Assembly (NCBI GenBank): GCA_022510545.1
Contig: JAFLTG010000023.1
Span: forward strand, 1-37,792
Source of the DNA: Lachnospiraceae bacterium
GTDB lineage: Bacteria; Bacillota; Clostridia; Lachnospirales; Lachnospiraceae
DNA length: 37,792 nt
Reading direction: 5' to 3'
Shown: one piece after another, positions 13,665 to 22,426 of the stretch
How the letters are laid out: each line of letters opens with the position of its first letter
Position numbering within the stretch: position 1 is the first letter of the stretch
Notes under the pieces: generated by a model
What the model was told of the DNA's origin: nothing
Database searches by the model: none
What the model saw: the letters and a program-made list of their open reading frames with translations, nothing else
Position numbers and translations under genes: made by a program

Positions 13665-15083
13665 ATGCGTAAAACAAAAATAATCTGTACCCTCGGCCCC
13701 GCCACAGACAATGAAGAAATCTTAAAAAAAATCATGTTGGAAGGCATGGACGTTGCCAGATGCAACTTCTCCCACGGAGTCTATGAAGATCATAAAAAGA
13801 GAATGGACATGGTAAAAAAAGTTCGTAAAGAAGTAAAGAAACATGTTGCCATCCTTTTAGATACCAAGGGTCCTGAAGTTCGCGTAAAACAATTTAAAGA
13901 CGGCAAAGTCACCTTGAAGGAAGGTCAGCTTTTTACGCTGACATCCGATGAAGTGGAGGGAACCGAAGAAAAGGTTTCCATTACATATAACCGTCTATAT
14001 GAAGACTTAGAGACCGGGATGAAAGTATTGATCGATGACGGTCTTATTGAGATGCGTGTGGAAAAAGTGGAGCATAGCAATATTGTGTGCCGCGTAGTAA
14101 ACGGTGGAGTAGTTTCCAATAACAAAGGAATCAACATACCTGATGTAGATCTTTCTATGCCGTATTTAAGTGAAAAGGACAGGGATGATATTCTGTTTGG
14201 AATAGAACAGGATGTGGATTTCATTGCAGCTTCTTTTGTCCAGAAAAAAGATGACGTTATGCAGCTTAGAAAACTGCTTAATAAAAACGGCGGTGAAAAT
14301 ATTAAGATTATTGCAAAAATTGAAAATGCGCAGGGTGTTGAAAATATAGATGAAATTCTGGACGTTGCCGACGGCATTATGATAGCAAGAGGTGACATGG
14401 GCGTAGAGATACCATATGAGGAAGTACCCGTAATCCAGAAAATGATCATCAAAAAAGTATATGAAGCCGGTAAGCAGGTTATCACGGCAACACAGATGTT
14501 GGAATCTATGATTAAGAATCCAAGACCTACCAGAGCGGAGGCAACCGATATTGCCAATGCGGTATATGACGGAACAAGCGCAATCATGCTTTCCGGTGAA
14601 ACCGCGGCAGGAGCTTATCCGATTGAGGCCGTTAAAACTATGGTGAGGATAGCAGAACGCACGGAACGGGATGTTGATTATCGTATGAGATTTTTCCATC
14701 ATGACAGAAAAGCCAATCCGGATATCACCGATGCAATCTGTCATGCGACTTGTACCACAGCACATGACCTTAATGCCAAAGCCATAGTGACTGTAACCAA
14801 GTCCGGCAACTCTGCAAGGATGATTTCCAGATACAGACCCGCCAGCGATATTATAGGCTGCGCAACTTCGGAAAAGGTATGCAGACAGCTTAATATGGCC
14901 TGGGGAGTCATACCTATTCTTACTAAAGAGGAAAAGGATGTTTTTGAATTATTTGATAATGCAATAATTGCAGCCAAAGATATGAAACTTTTAGAAAAAG
15001 GAGACTTAACCGTAATCACATCCGGTGTGCCTATAGGAATATCCGGAACTACTAATATGATTAAGGTGCAGAATGTGCAGTAA
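13665..15083 (+). CDS. pyk: Pyruvate kinase
   Basis: Last step of glycolysis, making pyruvate and ATP from phosphoenolpyruvate and ADP. The 472-residue protein has the N-terminal KTKIICTLGPA and RCNFSHG (Arg32, Asn34, Ser36) active-site elements, the signature around IIAKIENAQGVENIDEIL with the catalytic Lys and metal-binding Glu, ARGDMGVEIP, and the effector-binding C-terminal domain. It lacks the extra PEP-utilising C-terminal domain of many Bacillus enzymes, so it is the short form. The frame runs back to 13515, but that would include the promoter; the ATG at 13665 has GAAAGGA upstream and gives the standard N terminus. Confidence 0.96.
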   Translation: MRKTKIICTLGPATDNEEILKKIMLEGMDVARCNFSHGVYEDHKKRMDMVKKVRKEVKKHVAILLDTKGPEVRVKQFKDGKVTLKEGQLFTLTSDEVEGTEEKVSITYNRLYEDLETGMKVLIDDGLIEMRVEKVEHSNIVCRVVNGGVVSNNKGINIPDVDLSMPYLSEKDRDDILFGIEQDVDFIAASFVQKKDDVMQLRKLLNKNGGENIKIIAKIENAQGVENIDEILDVADGIMIARGDMGVEIPYEEVPVIQKMIIKKVYEAGKQVITATQMLESMIKNPRPTRAEATDIANAVYDGTSAIMLSGETAAGAYPIEAVKTMVRIAERTERDVDYRMRFFHHDRKANPDITDAICHATCTTAHDLNAKAIVTVTKSGNSARMISRYRPASDIIGCATSEKVCRQLNMAWGVIPILTKEEKDVFELFDNAIIAAKDMKLLEKGDLTVITSGVPIGISGTTNMIKVQNVQ

Positions 15084-15142
15084 TAAGAGCTTGTATAATT
15101 GCGACGTAATTCTTAAGGATTCGGTTTCGTAATAAACTCATT

Positions 15143-16069
15143 TTAAACTGTAAATAAAGTAACTATCGGAATCGTCACAAGGCTTAAAACGGTCGATAAG
15201 ATTATGCCCTGTGAAATAGTGGATTCGTCTATATGCAGCTGTTTGGACAGCATCAGCGGCATATTTCCGGCAGGTACGGACAGCATCAGAGCAGCCGTGT
15301 TGACTATCAAAGGCTCTTTGATGAACTGACCAAGAATCAGTGTAAAGCCTATTGGCAGCAGTATATATCTGATAAGTATGAACGCATAGATTTTCGGATT
15401 GGAAAGAATGCTTTTTAACGTCATCTGTGCCACTGATACACCAAGTACCAGCATTGACAGGAAGGTTGTTGTCCTGCCTGCGTATGTAAGAGTAGAAGAT
15501 ATTATTGTCGGAACCTTAAAATTACCCAAATAGAATATTATTGTAAGCAGGGCAGATATTGTTCCGGTATTTATTATTTTCTTAAAAAAGTTTTCCTTGT
15601 TTTCAGAATGGGCAGCTTTTTTAAGCACAGCCATTCCGTATGTATAAAGCAGGATATTATAAATCAGGTTGCTTAGTGATACAAAGATCAAAGACCCTGA
15701 ACCCAATACGGCAGAAGCAAGGGGGATTCCGATAAAACCCACGTTTCCGAAGATAGTCAGCATGCGATAGGAATAACGAGCAGGCTGTGGAATCTTAAGT
15801 ACCCATGGGATCAGGTAGGCAAATAAGATTAGTACCGCATAAGAAGTCAGAAAAACAATTAAACCTATGAGCAGATCATATGCAGATAGTTTAGGCGAAT
15901 CGTCAAAGGCTGAACATATAAGTAATGCAGGATTGGTAACGTTGACTATTAATCCGGATATCTGACCGGAAGTGGTTTCGGTTATCATTTGTCTGCGGTA
16001 AAGCAGCACTCCTGTAAGAATAAGTATAAGTATGATTATCATCTGTTCCAAAACAACTGTAACGCTCAT
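15143..16069 (-). CDS. AEC family transporter (auxin efflux carrier-like permease)
   Basis: Integral membrane protein of 308 residues with about ten hydrophobic helices arranged as two five-helix halves. It begins VTVVLEQMIIILILILTGVL, has NVTNPALLICSAFDDSP after the second helix and NVGFIGIPLA mid-way, all typical of AEC/malate-type permeases. Substrates in bacteria are mostly organic acids; none can be assigned here. The ATG at 16069 (MSVTVV) has AGGAG 10 nt upstream and is preferred over the ATG at 16099. It converges on pyk, with no clear terminator in the 59-nt gap, and diverges from the coiled-coil gene. Confidence 0.88.
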   Translation of the reverse strand: MSVTVVLEQMIIILILILTGVLLYRRQMITETTSGQISGLIVNVTNPALLICSAFDDSPKLSAYDLLIGLIVFLTSYAVLILFAYLIPWVLKIPQPARYSYRMLTIFGNVGFIGIPLASAVLGSGSLIFVSLSNLIYNILLYTYGMAVLKKAAHSENKENFFKKIINTGTISALLTIIFYLGNFKVPTIISSTLTYAGRTTTFLSMLVLGVSVAQMTLKSILSNPKIYAFILIRYILLPIGFTLILGQFIKEPLIVNTAALMLSVPAGNMPLMLSKQLHIDESTISQGIILSTVLSLVTIPIVTLFTV

Positions 16070-16141
16070 GGTATTGATACTCCTTATTATTGAAAACAAT
16101 AATTATGGTATCACATCTGTAGAAAAAGTAAAGTGGTTAAT

Positions 16142-16176
16142 TAAGTATTTACACGGGGTAAGCCGATATATATAAT
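16142..16176 (+). promoter_or_regulatory. Sigma-28 (SigD/FliA)-type promoter overlapping a sigma-A promoter
   Basis: A perfect sigma-28 -10 element GCCGATAT sits at 16162-16169 with a TAAG -35-like element at 16142-16145, 16 nt upstream (consensus TAAA-N15-GCCGATAT). The same stretch also holds TTTACA (16148-16153), 17 nt, TATAAT (16171-16176), a good sigma-A promoter. The downstream genes could therefore be driven by both the housekeeping and the motility sigma factor. Confidence 0.6.
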
Positions 16177-16261
16177 GAATTATACACTTTTTTAGAAAGT
16201 TAAGTGTGTTTGGGACAATGTAACGGATATATTTGTATTTAAGCGCATGAATATGACACGC

Positions 16262-16300
16262 ATGTCAGAAAGGAATCTGACATAAGTAATTACAAGGAGG
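16262..16300 (+). promoter_or_regulatory. Leader hairpin with GGA loop plus Shine-Dalgarno: CsrA-like target
   Basis: Perfect 8-bp stem ATGTCAGA / TCTGACAT (16262-16269 and 16276-16283) presenting the hexaloop AAGGAA. The real Shine-Dalgarno AAGGAGG follows at 16294-16300, so two GGA motifs lie about 24 nt apart, the arrangement of CsrA sites BS1 and BS2 in the Bacillus hag leader. Function is inferred. Confidence 0.45.
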
Positions 16301-16307
16301 TATTTTT

Positions 16308-17369
16308 ATGGTATTACGTTTATTGGGAAGAGACGAAAACAGTTTCGTCATCAGTCATAATGAAAAAGCACAGGAACGCAGCGAAGCAAGAAACGGCAAG
16401 GCAAATGACGCTAAAGCAAGCAGTAAGTCCATCAATATGAGTGGTCTGGGCTTTACTGATGACGCAGTCCTTTTTCGTAAGCAGCTTGCAAGAAAGCGTG
16501 CAATGAAGATTATAAGTGATGCATGGGCAGGGGATAAGAAAATAAATCAGAATCTGGATGATATAAGAAGCGACCGTGATAGAGCCAATGCGGAAATTTC
16601 TGAGTATACGGATTATATCATGGGATATAAGGATAAGAAAGCGCAGCTCAAAGAATATTACGGTATAGAAGATGAAAACTATACCAAGGAGGAAGCTGCA
16701 CTGCTTAAGAAAGAAGCCGAAGCAGCTGAAAATCCCGAAATAACTCTTACGCAGGAAGAACAGGAAAAATTGGAACAGCTTAAGAATTCTCCGCTTTACA
16801 AATATAAACAGGAGATATCCGGACTGGATGCTGCGATTTCCAATTATGAGCTCAAAATCGATAAAGCCAAAAATGAGGTAATAGCAGCCAATTCACAGAT
16901 TACAGGGATTCAATTAGAGCGGCTTAAATATTATGAAATGTTGAAGGCTCAGAAAAAAGCAGATAAGATTAATGAAGAAGCCAGTAAGGAAGCCATAGGT
17001 ATGCTCATCGGAGAGGCGCAGGACCATATCAAGGAAGAATTCGAAGAAAAGGTCGAGGAAGCAAAGAAGAGAGCGGAAGAAAAAGAAGAACAGGAAGAGA
17101 AGCTCGAAGAAAAAAGAGAAGAAAAAGAAGAGTTCAAAGAGCAGCTTGAAATTGAGCGTAAAGAAAGCAGAGAAGCCGAAAGGACCCGAATAGAGCAGGA
17201 GAAAAATGCAAGAGAGCAGTCGGATATCATTGAAGGCGCGGAAGCGAATTCCGATGATGCCACTTCTGCACTGCCTTCGGAGATCAAAGCGCAGATCAAG
17301 GAGATGCTTCAAAAGATGAAACTTCTTGAGGAAGATTTAAAGGGAGCGGAAGTAGATGACGTCGTTTGA
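16308..17369 (+). CDS. Glu/Lys-rich coiled-coil protein of unknown function
   Basis: No family recognised. The 353-residue soluble protein has a polar N terminus (1-50, rich in Ala, Ser, Lys, Asn), a conserved-looking segment FTDDAVLFRKQLARKRAMKI (50-69), then long charged helices: about 75-125, 150-170, 178-220 and an almost uninterrupted Glu/Lys/Arg coiled coil at about 235-315, ending in a short helix at the C terminus. There is no signal peptide, membrane segment or cysteine cluster. It has a near-perfect AAGGAGG Shine-Dalgarno, a sigma-28-like promoter and a CsrA-like leader hairpin, and its stop overlaps the start of the glycosyltransferase gene by 14 nt, so the two are translationally coupled. 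A structural or chaperone role connected with motility is a guess from this context. Confidence 0.8.
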   Translation: MVLRLLGRDENSFVISHNEKAQERSEARNGKANDAKASSKSINMSGLGFTDDAVLFRKQLARKRAMKIISDAWAGDKKINQNLDDIRSDRDRANAEISEYTDYIMGYKDKKAQLKEYYGIEDENYTKEEAALLKKEAEAAENPEITLTQEEQEKLEQLKNSPLYKYKQEISGLDAAISNYELKIDKAKNEVIAANSQITGIQLERLKYYEMLKAQKKADKINEEASKEAIGMLIGEAQDHIKEEFEEKVEEAKKRAEEKEEQEEKLEEKREEKEEFKEQLEIERKESREAERTRIEQEKNAREQSDIIEGAEANSDDATSALPSEIKAQIKEMLQKMKLLEEDLKGAEVDDVV

Positions 17370-18573
17370 TGAAAAGAGTTCATCGATGAAAAAGATAATG
17401 CTTTTTGAAGGTGATATTGAGACCCAGGGATATTTTTCGATACAGCTGGCGGAAGCGTTTGAAAAGCTGGGGCATAAGACTTTTATATTTGACCTTGCCA
17501 GCCCCTGGAGCAGTACTGAGAAATTTTTTAAGTTTTATGAAAAAGGAAATACGGTGCTGGTTAATTTCAATTTCCATGGGATGAGCGGAGAAGAATATTT
17601 CCTAGACGAAAATGACCGTATGATGTGGGACGCACTGCAGATACCGGCCTATAATATAGTGGTCGATCACCCTATGTATTATCATCATTTTTTGGAGAAG
17701 GTTCCTAAGGATTACCACCATATAAACATTGACAGAAATCATGAAAAATATATGCGGCGTTTTTTTCCGGAGATTAAGAACGGACCTTTTCTGCCGCTTG
17801 CAGGAACACAGCTATATCCTAATAAATCTTATGTGCCGGCACGGTATCGCAGATATGATGTGACTATGGTTGGGAATTATACCCCGCCTTCTCAGTTTGA
17901 GAAATATATTACAAGGATAGATGATGAATATACTGAATTTTATTACGGTATGATTGATGATTTGCTGGCACACCCGATGCGGACCGTAGAGGATGTTGCA
18001 CAGGAGCATATAAAAAGGGAAATACCTGAAGTGACTGAAGAAGAGCTCAAGATGCTTATGAGCAAGCTCACTTTTATAGATTTGTATGTCCGCTTTACTA
18101 CAAGGGGTGAGGCGGTAAAAGCATTGGCTGACGCCGGTATCAAAGTAAATGTTTTTGGCGGCGGTTGGGACAGGCTGGATTGTAAGAAACCGGAGAATCT
18201 TATTGTGGGCAATAGTCTTGATTCCGTAGGCTGTTTGAAGAAGTTGTGCCAGAGTAAGATTTCTTTGAATGTTATGCCATGGTTCAGAGATGGTGCACAT
18301 GACAGGATTTTTAATTCTATGTTAAACGGAGCTTTATGCCTGACCGACAGCAGCGTATATCTTGATGAAATTCTCACGGATAAAGTGAATAGCATGATAT
18401 ATTCAACCGACAATATTGGCGCATTGCCGGATATGGTTAACTGGCTGCTGGATAATCCCTCAGACTTGCAGAGAATCATAGATAACGGTTATGAACTGGC
18501 TAAATCCGCACATACATGGGAGCATCGTGCTGAGATGCTTCATAACCTGATTGAAAGAGATGGAACATCATGA
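17356..18573 (+). CDS. CgeB-like / GT4-type glycosyltransferase
   Basis: Cytoplasmic 405-residue protein with two Rossmann-like halves: an N-terminal half beginning MKKIMLFEGDIETQGYF after a 10-residue lead-in, and a C-terminal half containing GIKVNVFGGGWDRL and KISLNVMPWFRDGAHDRIFN, then GALCLTDSSVYLDE, the layout of CgeB/DUF3880-type family-1 glycosyltransferases that use nucleotide-sugars. Target unknown. The start at 17356 has AAGGGAG nine bases upstream and overlaps the coiled-coil gene; ATG at 17386 is an alternative. Its 3' end overlaps azlC by 4 nt. Such proteins are common beside flagellin genes, so with the upstream sigma-28-like promoter a role in glycosylating flagellin or another surface protein is plausible but not shown. 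Confidence 0.8.
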   Translation: MTSFDEKSSSMKKIMLFEGDIETQGYFSIQLAEAFEKLGHKTFIFDLASPWSSTEKFFKFYEKGNTVLVNFNFHGMSGEEYFLDENDRMMWDALQIPAYNIVVDHPMYYHHFLEKVPKDYHHINIDRNHEKYMRRFFPEIKNGPFLPLAGTQLYPNKSYVPARYRRYDVTMVGNYTPPSQFEKYITRIDDEYTEFYYGMIDDLLAHPMRTVEDVAQEHIKREIPEVTEEELKMLMSKLTFIDLYVRFTTRGEAVKALADAGIKVNVFGGGWDRLDCKKPENLIVGNSLDSVGCLKKLCQSKISLNVMPWFRDGAHDRIFNSMLNGALCLTDSSVYLDEILTDKVNSMIYSTDNIGALPDMVNWLLDNPSDLQRIIDNGYELAKSAHTWEHRAEMLHNLIERDGTS

Positions 18574-19292
18574 TAAAAGGTAAATATAAACATATAGGTT
18601 TTGCATTTCATATGACGATCCCGGTTATGCTGGGCTACCTTTTTTTGGGGATGGCTTTTGGTCTGATGCTGCAGAATGCGGGATATAATTTTTTGTGGGC
18701 TTTTTTGTCTAGCGTGATAATATATGCGGGAAGCATGCAGTTCGTGCTTGTCACGCTTTTGACCGGAGGAGTCAGTCTTATTTATGCGGCTCTTATGACC
18801 TTTTTTATAAACGGGCGGCATATATTTTACGGAATATCTTTCGTGGAGAAATTTAAAAAAATGGGGAAGGCTTATCCCTATATGATCTTTTCATTGACGG
18901 ATGAGACCTATTCATTATTGTGTTCGCTGCAGGTGCCCAAAGATATGGAAGAGAAAAAAGTCTTTTTCTGGATTTCTTTTCTGGACCAGTGTTACTGGAT
19001 AACCGGTTCAGTGCTGGGGGCGTTGGCAGGACAGTACATTACATTTGATTCAACAGGTATAGACTTCTGTATGACAGCACTTTTTGTGGTCATAGTGGTG
19101 GAGCAGTGGCAGGAAAAATCGGCTCATATATCAGCGATTATCGGAGCGGTAAGCGGGATTGTTTTCTTACTGCTTTTTGGCGCGGACCGTTTTATTTTGC
19201 CGGCACTTTTATGTGCTATGCTGGTGTTACTGGGCATACAAAGAGTGGAGTTTGCACCGGACAAGCAAATTGAAATTGATGGAGAAAAATGA
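18570..19292 (+). CDS. azlC: AzlC family branched-chain amino acid exporter, large subunit
   Basis: Large subunit of the LIV-E type exporter for branched-chain amino acids and analogues, working with AzlD. 240 residues, hydrophobic throughout, with AzlC features: an N-terminal helix followed by GYLFLGMAFGLML, SVIIYAGSMQFV (about 50-61), FFINGRHIFYGIS and FSLTDETYSLL. The start codon overlaps the previous stop (ATGA) and its own end overlaps azlD (ATGA), so it is coupled to both. No regulator is adjacent. Confidence 0.9.
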   Translation: MIKGKYKHIGFAFHMTIPVMLGYLFLGMAFGLMLQNAGYNFLWAFLSSVIIYAGSMQFVLVTLLTGGVSLIYAALMTFFINGRHIFYGISFVEKFKKMGKAYPYMIFSLTDETYSLLCSLQVPKDMEEKKVFFWISFLDQCYWITGSVLGALAGQYITFDSTGIDFCMTALFVVIVVEQWQEKSAHISAIIGAVSGIVFLLLFGADRFILPALLCAMLVLLGIQRVEFAPDKQIEIDGEK

Positions 19293-19618
19293 TGAATGCA
19301 ACATATTCTTTACTTATAATAATAGTAGTATCGGTATGCACCATATTATTGCGTGCTTTTCCTTTTTTGATTTTTGGCGGAAAAAAGGAACTGCCTCAGA
19401 CGGTACAGTATCTGGGGAAAGTTCTTCCACCTGCAATAATGGCAGTATTGGTGGTATACTGTTTGAGAAGCGTATCTTTTCTTGAGGGAAACCATGGAAT
19501 ACCAGAACTTATTTCCGTAGTACTGGTAGCAGGTTTGCATCTGTGGAAGAAGAATATTTTGTTAAGCATAGGCCTGGGAACGGTTTGCTATATGGTATTG
19601 ATACAGCTTGTTTTCTAA
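19289..19618 (+). CDS. azlD: AzlD family branched-chain amino acid exporter, small subunit
   Basis: Partner of AzlC. 109 residues with about three or four helices; has RAFPFLIFGGK and LGKVLPPAIMAVLVVYCL, both characteristic of AzlD. Overlaps azlC by 4 nt. Length is normal for the family. Confidence 0.9.
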   Translation: MMNATYSLLIIIVVSVCTILLRAFPFLIFGGKKELPQTVQYLGKVLPPAIMAVLVVYCLRSVSFLEGNHGIPELISVVLVAGLHLWKKNILLSIGLGTVCYMVLIQLVF

Positions 19619-19640
19619 AATGTATGTAGGAGAATGAATC

Positions 19641-20183
19641 GTGACAATAGCCAATAAAATCAGACGCAGAAAAATCGACAGATTTCAGAAGAGTTTTGAA
19701 CGCTACCGAAAAATCCATCATCTTATGGATAAGTATGGCAGCGATATCATTGATTCTGATAATTTTAAAAAGACCAAAGCTCATATACAGCATGGAAATA
19801 AGACGGTCAATGAACATTGTATGGATGTGGCAATATACAGTCTTCTTTTGTGTAATTCATTGGGGCTGCATTGTAATAAAAGGGATTTGGTAAGGGGAGC
19901 ATTGCTCCACGATTATTTTTTATATGACTGGCATGATAAGGAATACCTGACTCAGCGTAAAAGACTGCATGGATTCAGGCATCCGGGAATTGCACTGAAA
20001 AATGCGGATAAAGAGTACGAATTAACGGACATACAACGTGATATTATTAAAAAGCATATGTTTCCGTTGGTACCTTTTCCGCCAACCTGTAAGGAGGCAT
20101 GGGTGGTAACCGCAGCGGATAAATATTGCTCGTTTATGGAGACCGTCAAACTTCATAAAGGACACGGAAGGCGTGTAGGATAA
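19641..20183 (+). CDS. HD-domain phosphohydrolase
   Basis: Soluble 180-residue protein with an intact HD metal-binding set: His59 in VNEHCMDVAIYS, His90-Asp91 in GALLHDYFLYDW, and Asp160 in VVTAADKYCS, with further histidines at 110 and 114. HD proteins of this size hydrolyse phosphomonoesters, nucleotides or cyclic dinucleotides; the substrate is not readable. The start is GTG, with AGGAG 9 nt upstream. It lies 22 nt after azlD and 14 nt before the decarboxylase gene, so probably in the same transcript. Confidence 0.85.
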   Translation: MTIANKIRRRKIDRFQKSFERYRKIHHLMDKYGSDIIDSDNFKKTKAHIQHGNKTVNEHCMDVAIYSLLLCNSLGLHCNKRDLVRGALLHDYFLYDWHDKEYLTQRKRLHGFRHPGIALKNADKEYELTDIQRDIIKKHMFPLVPFPPTCKEAWVVTAADKYCSFMETVKLHKGHGRRVG

Positions 20184-20197
20184 GGAAAGGCAGGAAT

Positions 20198-21688
20198 ATG
20201 GAATCAGGAAATTTATATGACACTCTTGTCACATATTCGGAGAGCGATTTTTATCCATACCATATGCCGGGACATAAACGCAGGAAGAACATAGGCGCAG
20301 GTGCGGATTGTTTTAATATAGACATTACGGAAATAGACGGTTTTGACAATCTTCATCAGGCAGAGGGAATAATACGGAAGGCACAGGAGAGGGCAGCGGA
20401 TTTATATGGTGCCGATGAAAGTTTCTTTTTGGTAAACGGAAGTACCTGTGGAGTTTTGGCAGCAATTATGTCGGTTACGGACAGAGCGGATGAGGTATTG
20501 ATTGCCAGAAACTGTCACAAGTCGGTTTATCATGCGGCATATCTGCAGGAGCTTGAGCTGCATTACATTTATCCGGACATAATAGAAGAATATGATATCT
20601 ATGATGCTATAAGTCCGGAGGCGGTTAAAGCTGCATTGGAACAATATCCGGAAAGTAAGGCGGTGATAATTACTTCGCCGACTTATGAGGGTATCATATC
20701 CGACATTTCACAAATTGCGGAAATTGTACATAGTAAAGGCAGAATCCTTATCGTAGACGAGGCACATGGAGCACATCTGGGTTTGAGCAGTACGGTACCG
20801 GAGAATGCCGTAAGGCAGGGTGCGGATTTAGTCATACACAGTCTGCATAAAACACTTCCATCAATGACACAGACAGCGCTCTTGCATTTAAAAGGGAGTT
20901 ATGTAAACCGAGCAAAACTGCAGCGTTATCTAAGCATATTTCAGACAAGCAGTCCGTCTTATGTTATGATGTCAAGTATAGATTCCTGCATCACTTATAT
21001 GAGAAAGAATGCAGCAGACGAGTTTGATAAACTAATACGCTGCTATAATGATTTTATAGCACAAATGAAGGCTTGTCGTCATATTCGTATAGCATCACCG
21101 GAATTTCTAGAAAATGGAAAATATCATTTTTTGGCATGGGATATATGCAAATTGGTAATTTCAGTAAAAGGAACTTCTATAAGCGGACAGGAACTTTACG
21201 ATATTTTGCGCGACGAATTTCATTTACAGATGGAAATGTCAGCTGCTACTTATGTACTTGCAATTATGACTATAGCCGATGAATGGAAAGCTTGGAAGAG
21301 ATTGGCTGATGCGTTGATTCAAATTGATGATAGGATAGATGGTGGAATAGATGCCACAGTAGATGCGGCAGAAGATTCTGCAATGGAAGAAGGCGGTTTA
21401 GGAGTCAAAGCAGTGAGTATCTGTCATAAGCCTGTTTCTAAGATGACCATCTCTCAGGCACTGGTATCCGTATCTAGCGACCTGCGTGAGGTGCCGCTTG
21501 AACAGGCACAAGGGGAAATCAGCGGTGATTTTGTGAACATTTATCCTCCCGGAATTCCACTGCTTGTACCGGGGGAGGTCATTGATGCTGAGGTTATCGC
21601 TCAGATACAGTATGGCCTGAAACTTGGACTGAACGTACAGGGTATATCATCTGGGGGAACGGTCTTTATTACCGGACAATCAAATTAA
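20198..21688 (+). CDS. Orn/Lys/Arg decarboxylase family PLP enzyme (YaaO-like)
   Basis: Fold-type I PLP enzyme expected to decarboxylate lysine, ornithine or arginine to a polyamine precursor. 496 residues, the short form without the N-terminal wing domain, as in Bacillus YaaO. Start motif DFYPYHMPGHKRR, FFLVNGSTCGVLAAI, the DEAHGAH motif (187-193) contacting PLP, and the Schiff-base Lys218 in IHSLHKTLPSMTQ. The C-terminal part ends with the family's YPPGIPLLVPGEVI. Bacillus yaaO likewise sits just upstream of a nucleotide kinase, yaaR and holB, supporting orthology. Start has AAGGAAAGGCAGG upstream. Confidence 0.93.
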   Translation: MESGNLYDTLVTYSESDFYPYHMPGHKRRKNIGAGADCFNIDITEIDGFDNLHQAEGIIRKAQERAADLYGADESFFLVNGSTCGVLAAIMSVTDRADEVLIARNCHKSVYHAAYLQELELHYIYPDIIEEYDIYDAISPEAVKAALEQYPESKAVIITSPTYEGIISDISQIAEIVHSKGRILIVDEAHGAHLGLSSTVPENAVRQGADLVIHSLHKTLPSMTQTALLHLKGSYVNRAKLQRYLSIFQTSSPSYVMMSSIDSCITYMRKNAADEFDKLIRCYNDFIAQMKACRHIRIASPEFLENGKYHFLAWDICKLVISVKGTSISGQELYDILRDEFHLQMEMSAATYVLAIMTIADEWKAWKRLADALIQIDDRIDGGIDATVDAAEDSAMEEGGLGVKAVSICHKPVSKMTISQALVSVSSDLREVPLEQAQGEISGDFVNIYPPGIPLLVPGEVIDAEVIAQIQYGLKLGLNVQGISSGGTVFITGQSN

Positions 21689-21775
21689 TAAATAATTGAA
21701 ATTGTAACAAAATTATGGCATTATTGATATAGAGTACAATTTAGTATTAGTTCGTAGGGAAGGCATAATTTTCAT

Positions 21776-22366
21776 ATGGGGAAGATAATATGTCTGATGG
21801 GCAAAAGTTCGTCGGGAAAAGATACCATTTACAAAAGACTGCTGGAACAGGATAATATAAAGTTAAAAGAGATAGTGACCTATACAACCAGACCAATCCG
21901 TGCAGGCGAACAGGATGGTGTAGAATATCATTTTACAGACGAAGCAGGATATCAGCAGTTTTTAGATGCCGGAAGCATTATCGAGATGCGTGTATATAAT
22001 ACTTGTAACGGAGAATGGCGCTATTTCACGGTTGCTGATGAGGACATTGATTTATCTTCACAGTCATATATAATGATTACCACTCTGGAAGGCTACAAAA
22101 AAATAAAGGAATTTTACGGAAAAGAAAAAGTCATTCCTGTTATGATCGAACTGGATGATGGAATACGGCTGCAGAGAGCATTGGACAGGGAAAAGATACA
22201 GGATAACCCCAAATATGAAGAGATGTGCAGACGTTTTCTTGCAGATGCAGAAGATTTTTCGTTAAGGAATCTTGAAGAGGCGGAAATATCACAGAAGTTT
22301 AACAATAATGATGATTTGGAGCAATGTCTTTTTAATATAATGACATACTTAAAAACAAATATTTAA
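21776..22366 (+). CDS. Guanylate kinase-like nucleotide kinase
   Basis: 196-residue P-loop kinase. Walker A is GKSSSGKDT (9-17), followed by the GMP-binding signature of guanylate kinases TYTTRPIRAGEQDGVEYHF in two pieces around residue 36-54, and a lid region near RALDREKI. Expected reaction is phosphoryl transfer from ATP to GMP, though the diverged Walker A and short lid make an altered substrate possible. It occupies the position held by tmk (thymidylate kinase) between yaaO and yaaR in Bacillus. The Shine-Dalgarno GGGAAGG is 11-12 nt from the ATG, rather far. Confidence 0.85.
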   Translation: MGKIICLMGKSSSGKDTIYKRLLEQDNIKLKEIVTYTTRPIRAGEQDGVEYHFTDEAGYQQFLDAGSIIEMRVYNTCNGEWRYFTVADEDIDLSSQSYIMITTLEGYKKIKEFYGKEKVIPVMIELDDGIRLQRALDREKIQDNPKYEEMCRRFLADAEDFSLRNLEEAEISQKFNNNDDLEQCLFNIMTYLKTNI

Positions 22367-22390
22367 ATACGACAAAACATTCATCGATAT
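22364..22390 (+). promoter_or_regulatory. Sigma-28-like promoter before yaaR
   Basis: TAAA (22364-22367), exactly 15 nt, then ATCGATAT (22383-22390), six of eight matches to GCCGATAT. It lies between the kinase stop and the yaaR start. A small TGC-GGAT-GCA loop at 22405-22414 and the GGA of the Shine-Dalgarno follow. Confidence 0.4.
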
Positions 22391-22426
22391 ATAAGTATTT
22401 ACACTGCGGATGCATGGAGGATTCAA

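Noticed and set aside
13925-14587. 220-codon open frame on the minus strand inside pyk
   Set aside because: Antisense shadow of a well conserved enzyme gene; Ser/Ile-rich translation without domain features or Shine-Dalgarno.
16262-16283. Hexaloop AAGGAA read as an ANTAR target (A1, G4 loop)
   Set aside because: ANTAR sites are paired stem-loops before a terminator; no second stem-loop or terminator is found here. The GGA plus Shine-Dalgarno arrangement fits CsrA better.
16142-22404. Identical 13-mer TAAGTATTTACAC at 16142 and 22391
   Set aside because: Near both sigma-28-like sites but in different positions relative to them, and a shared 13-mer is expected by chance in AT-rich DNA of this length.
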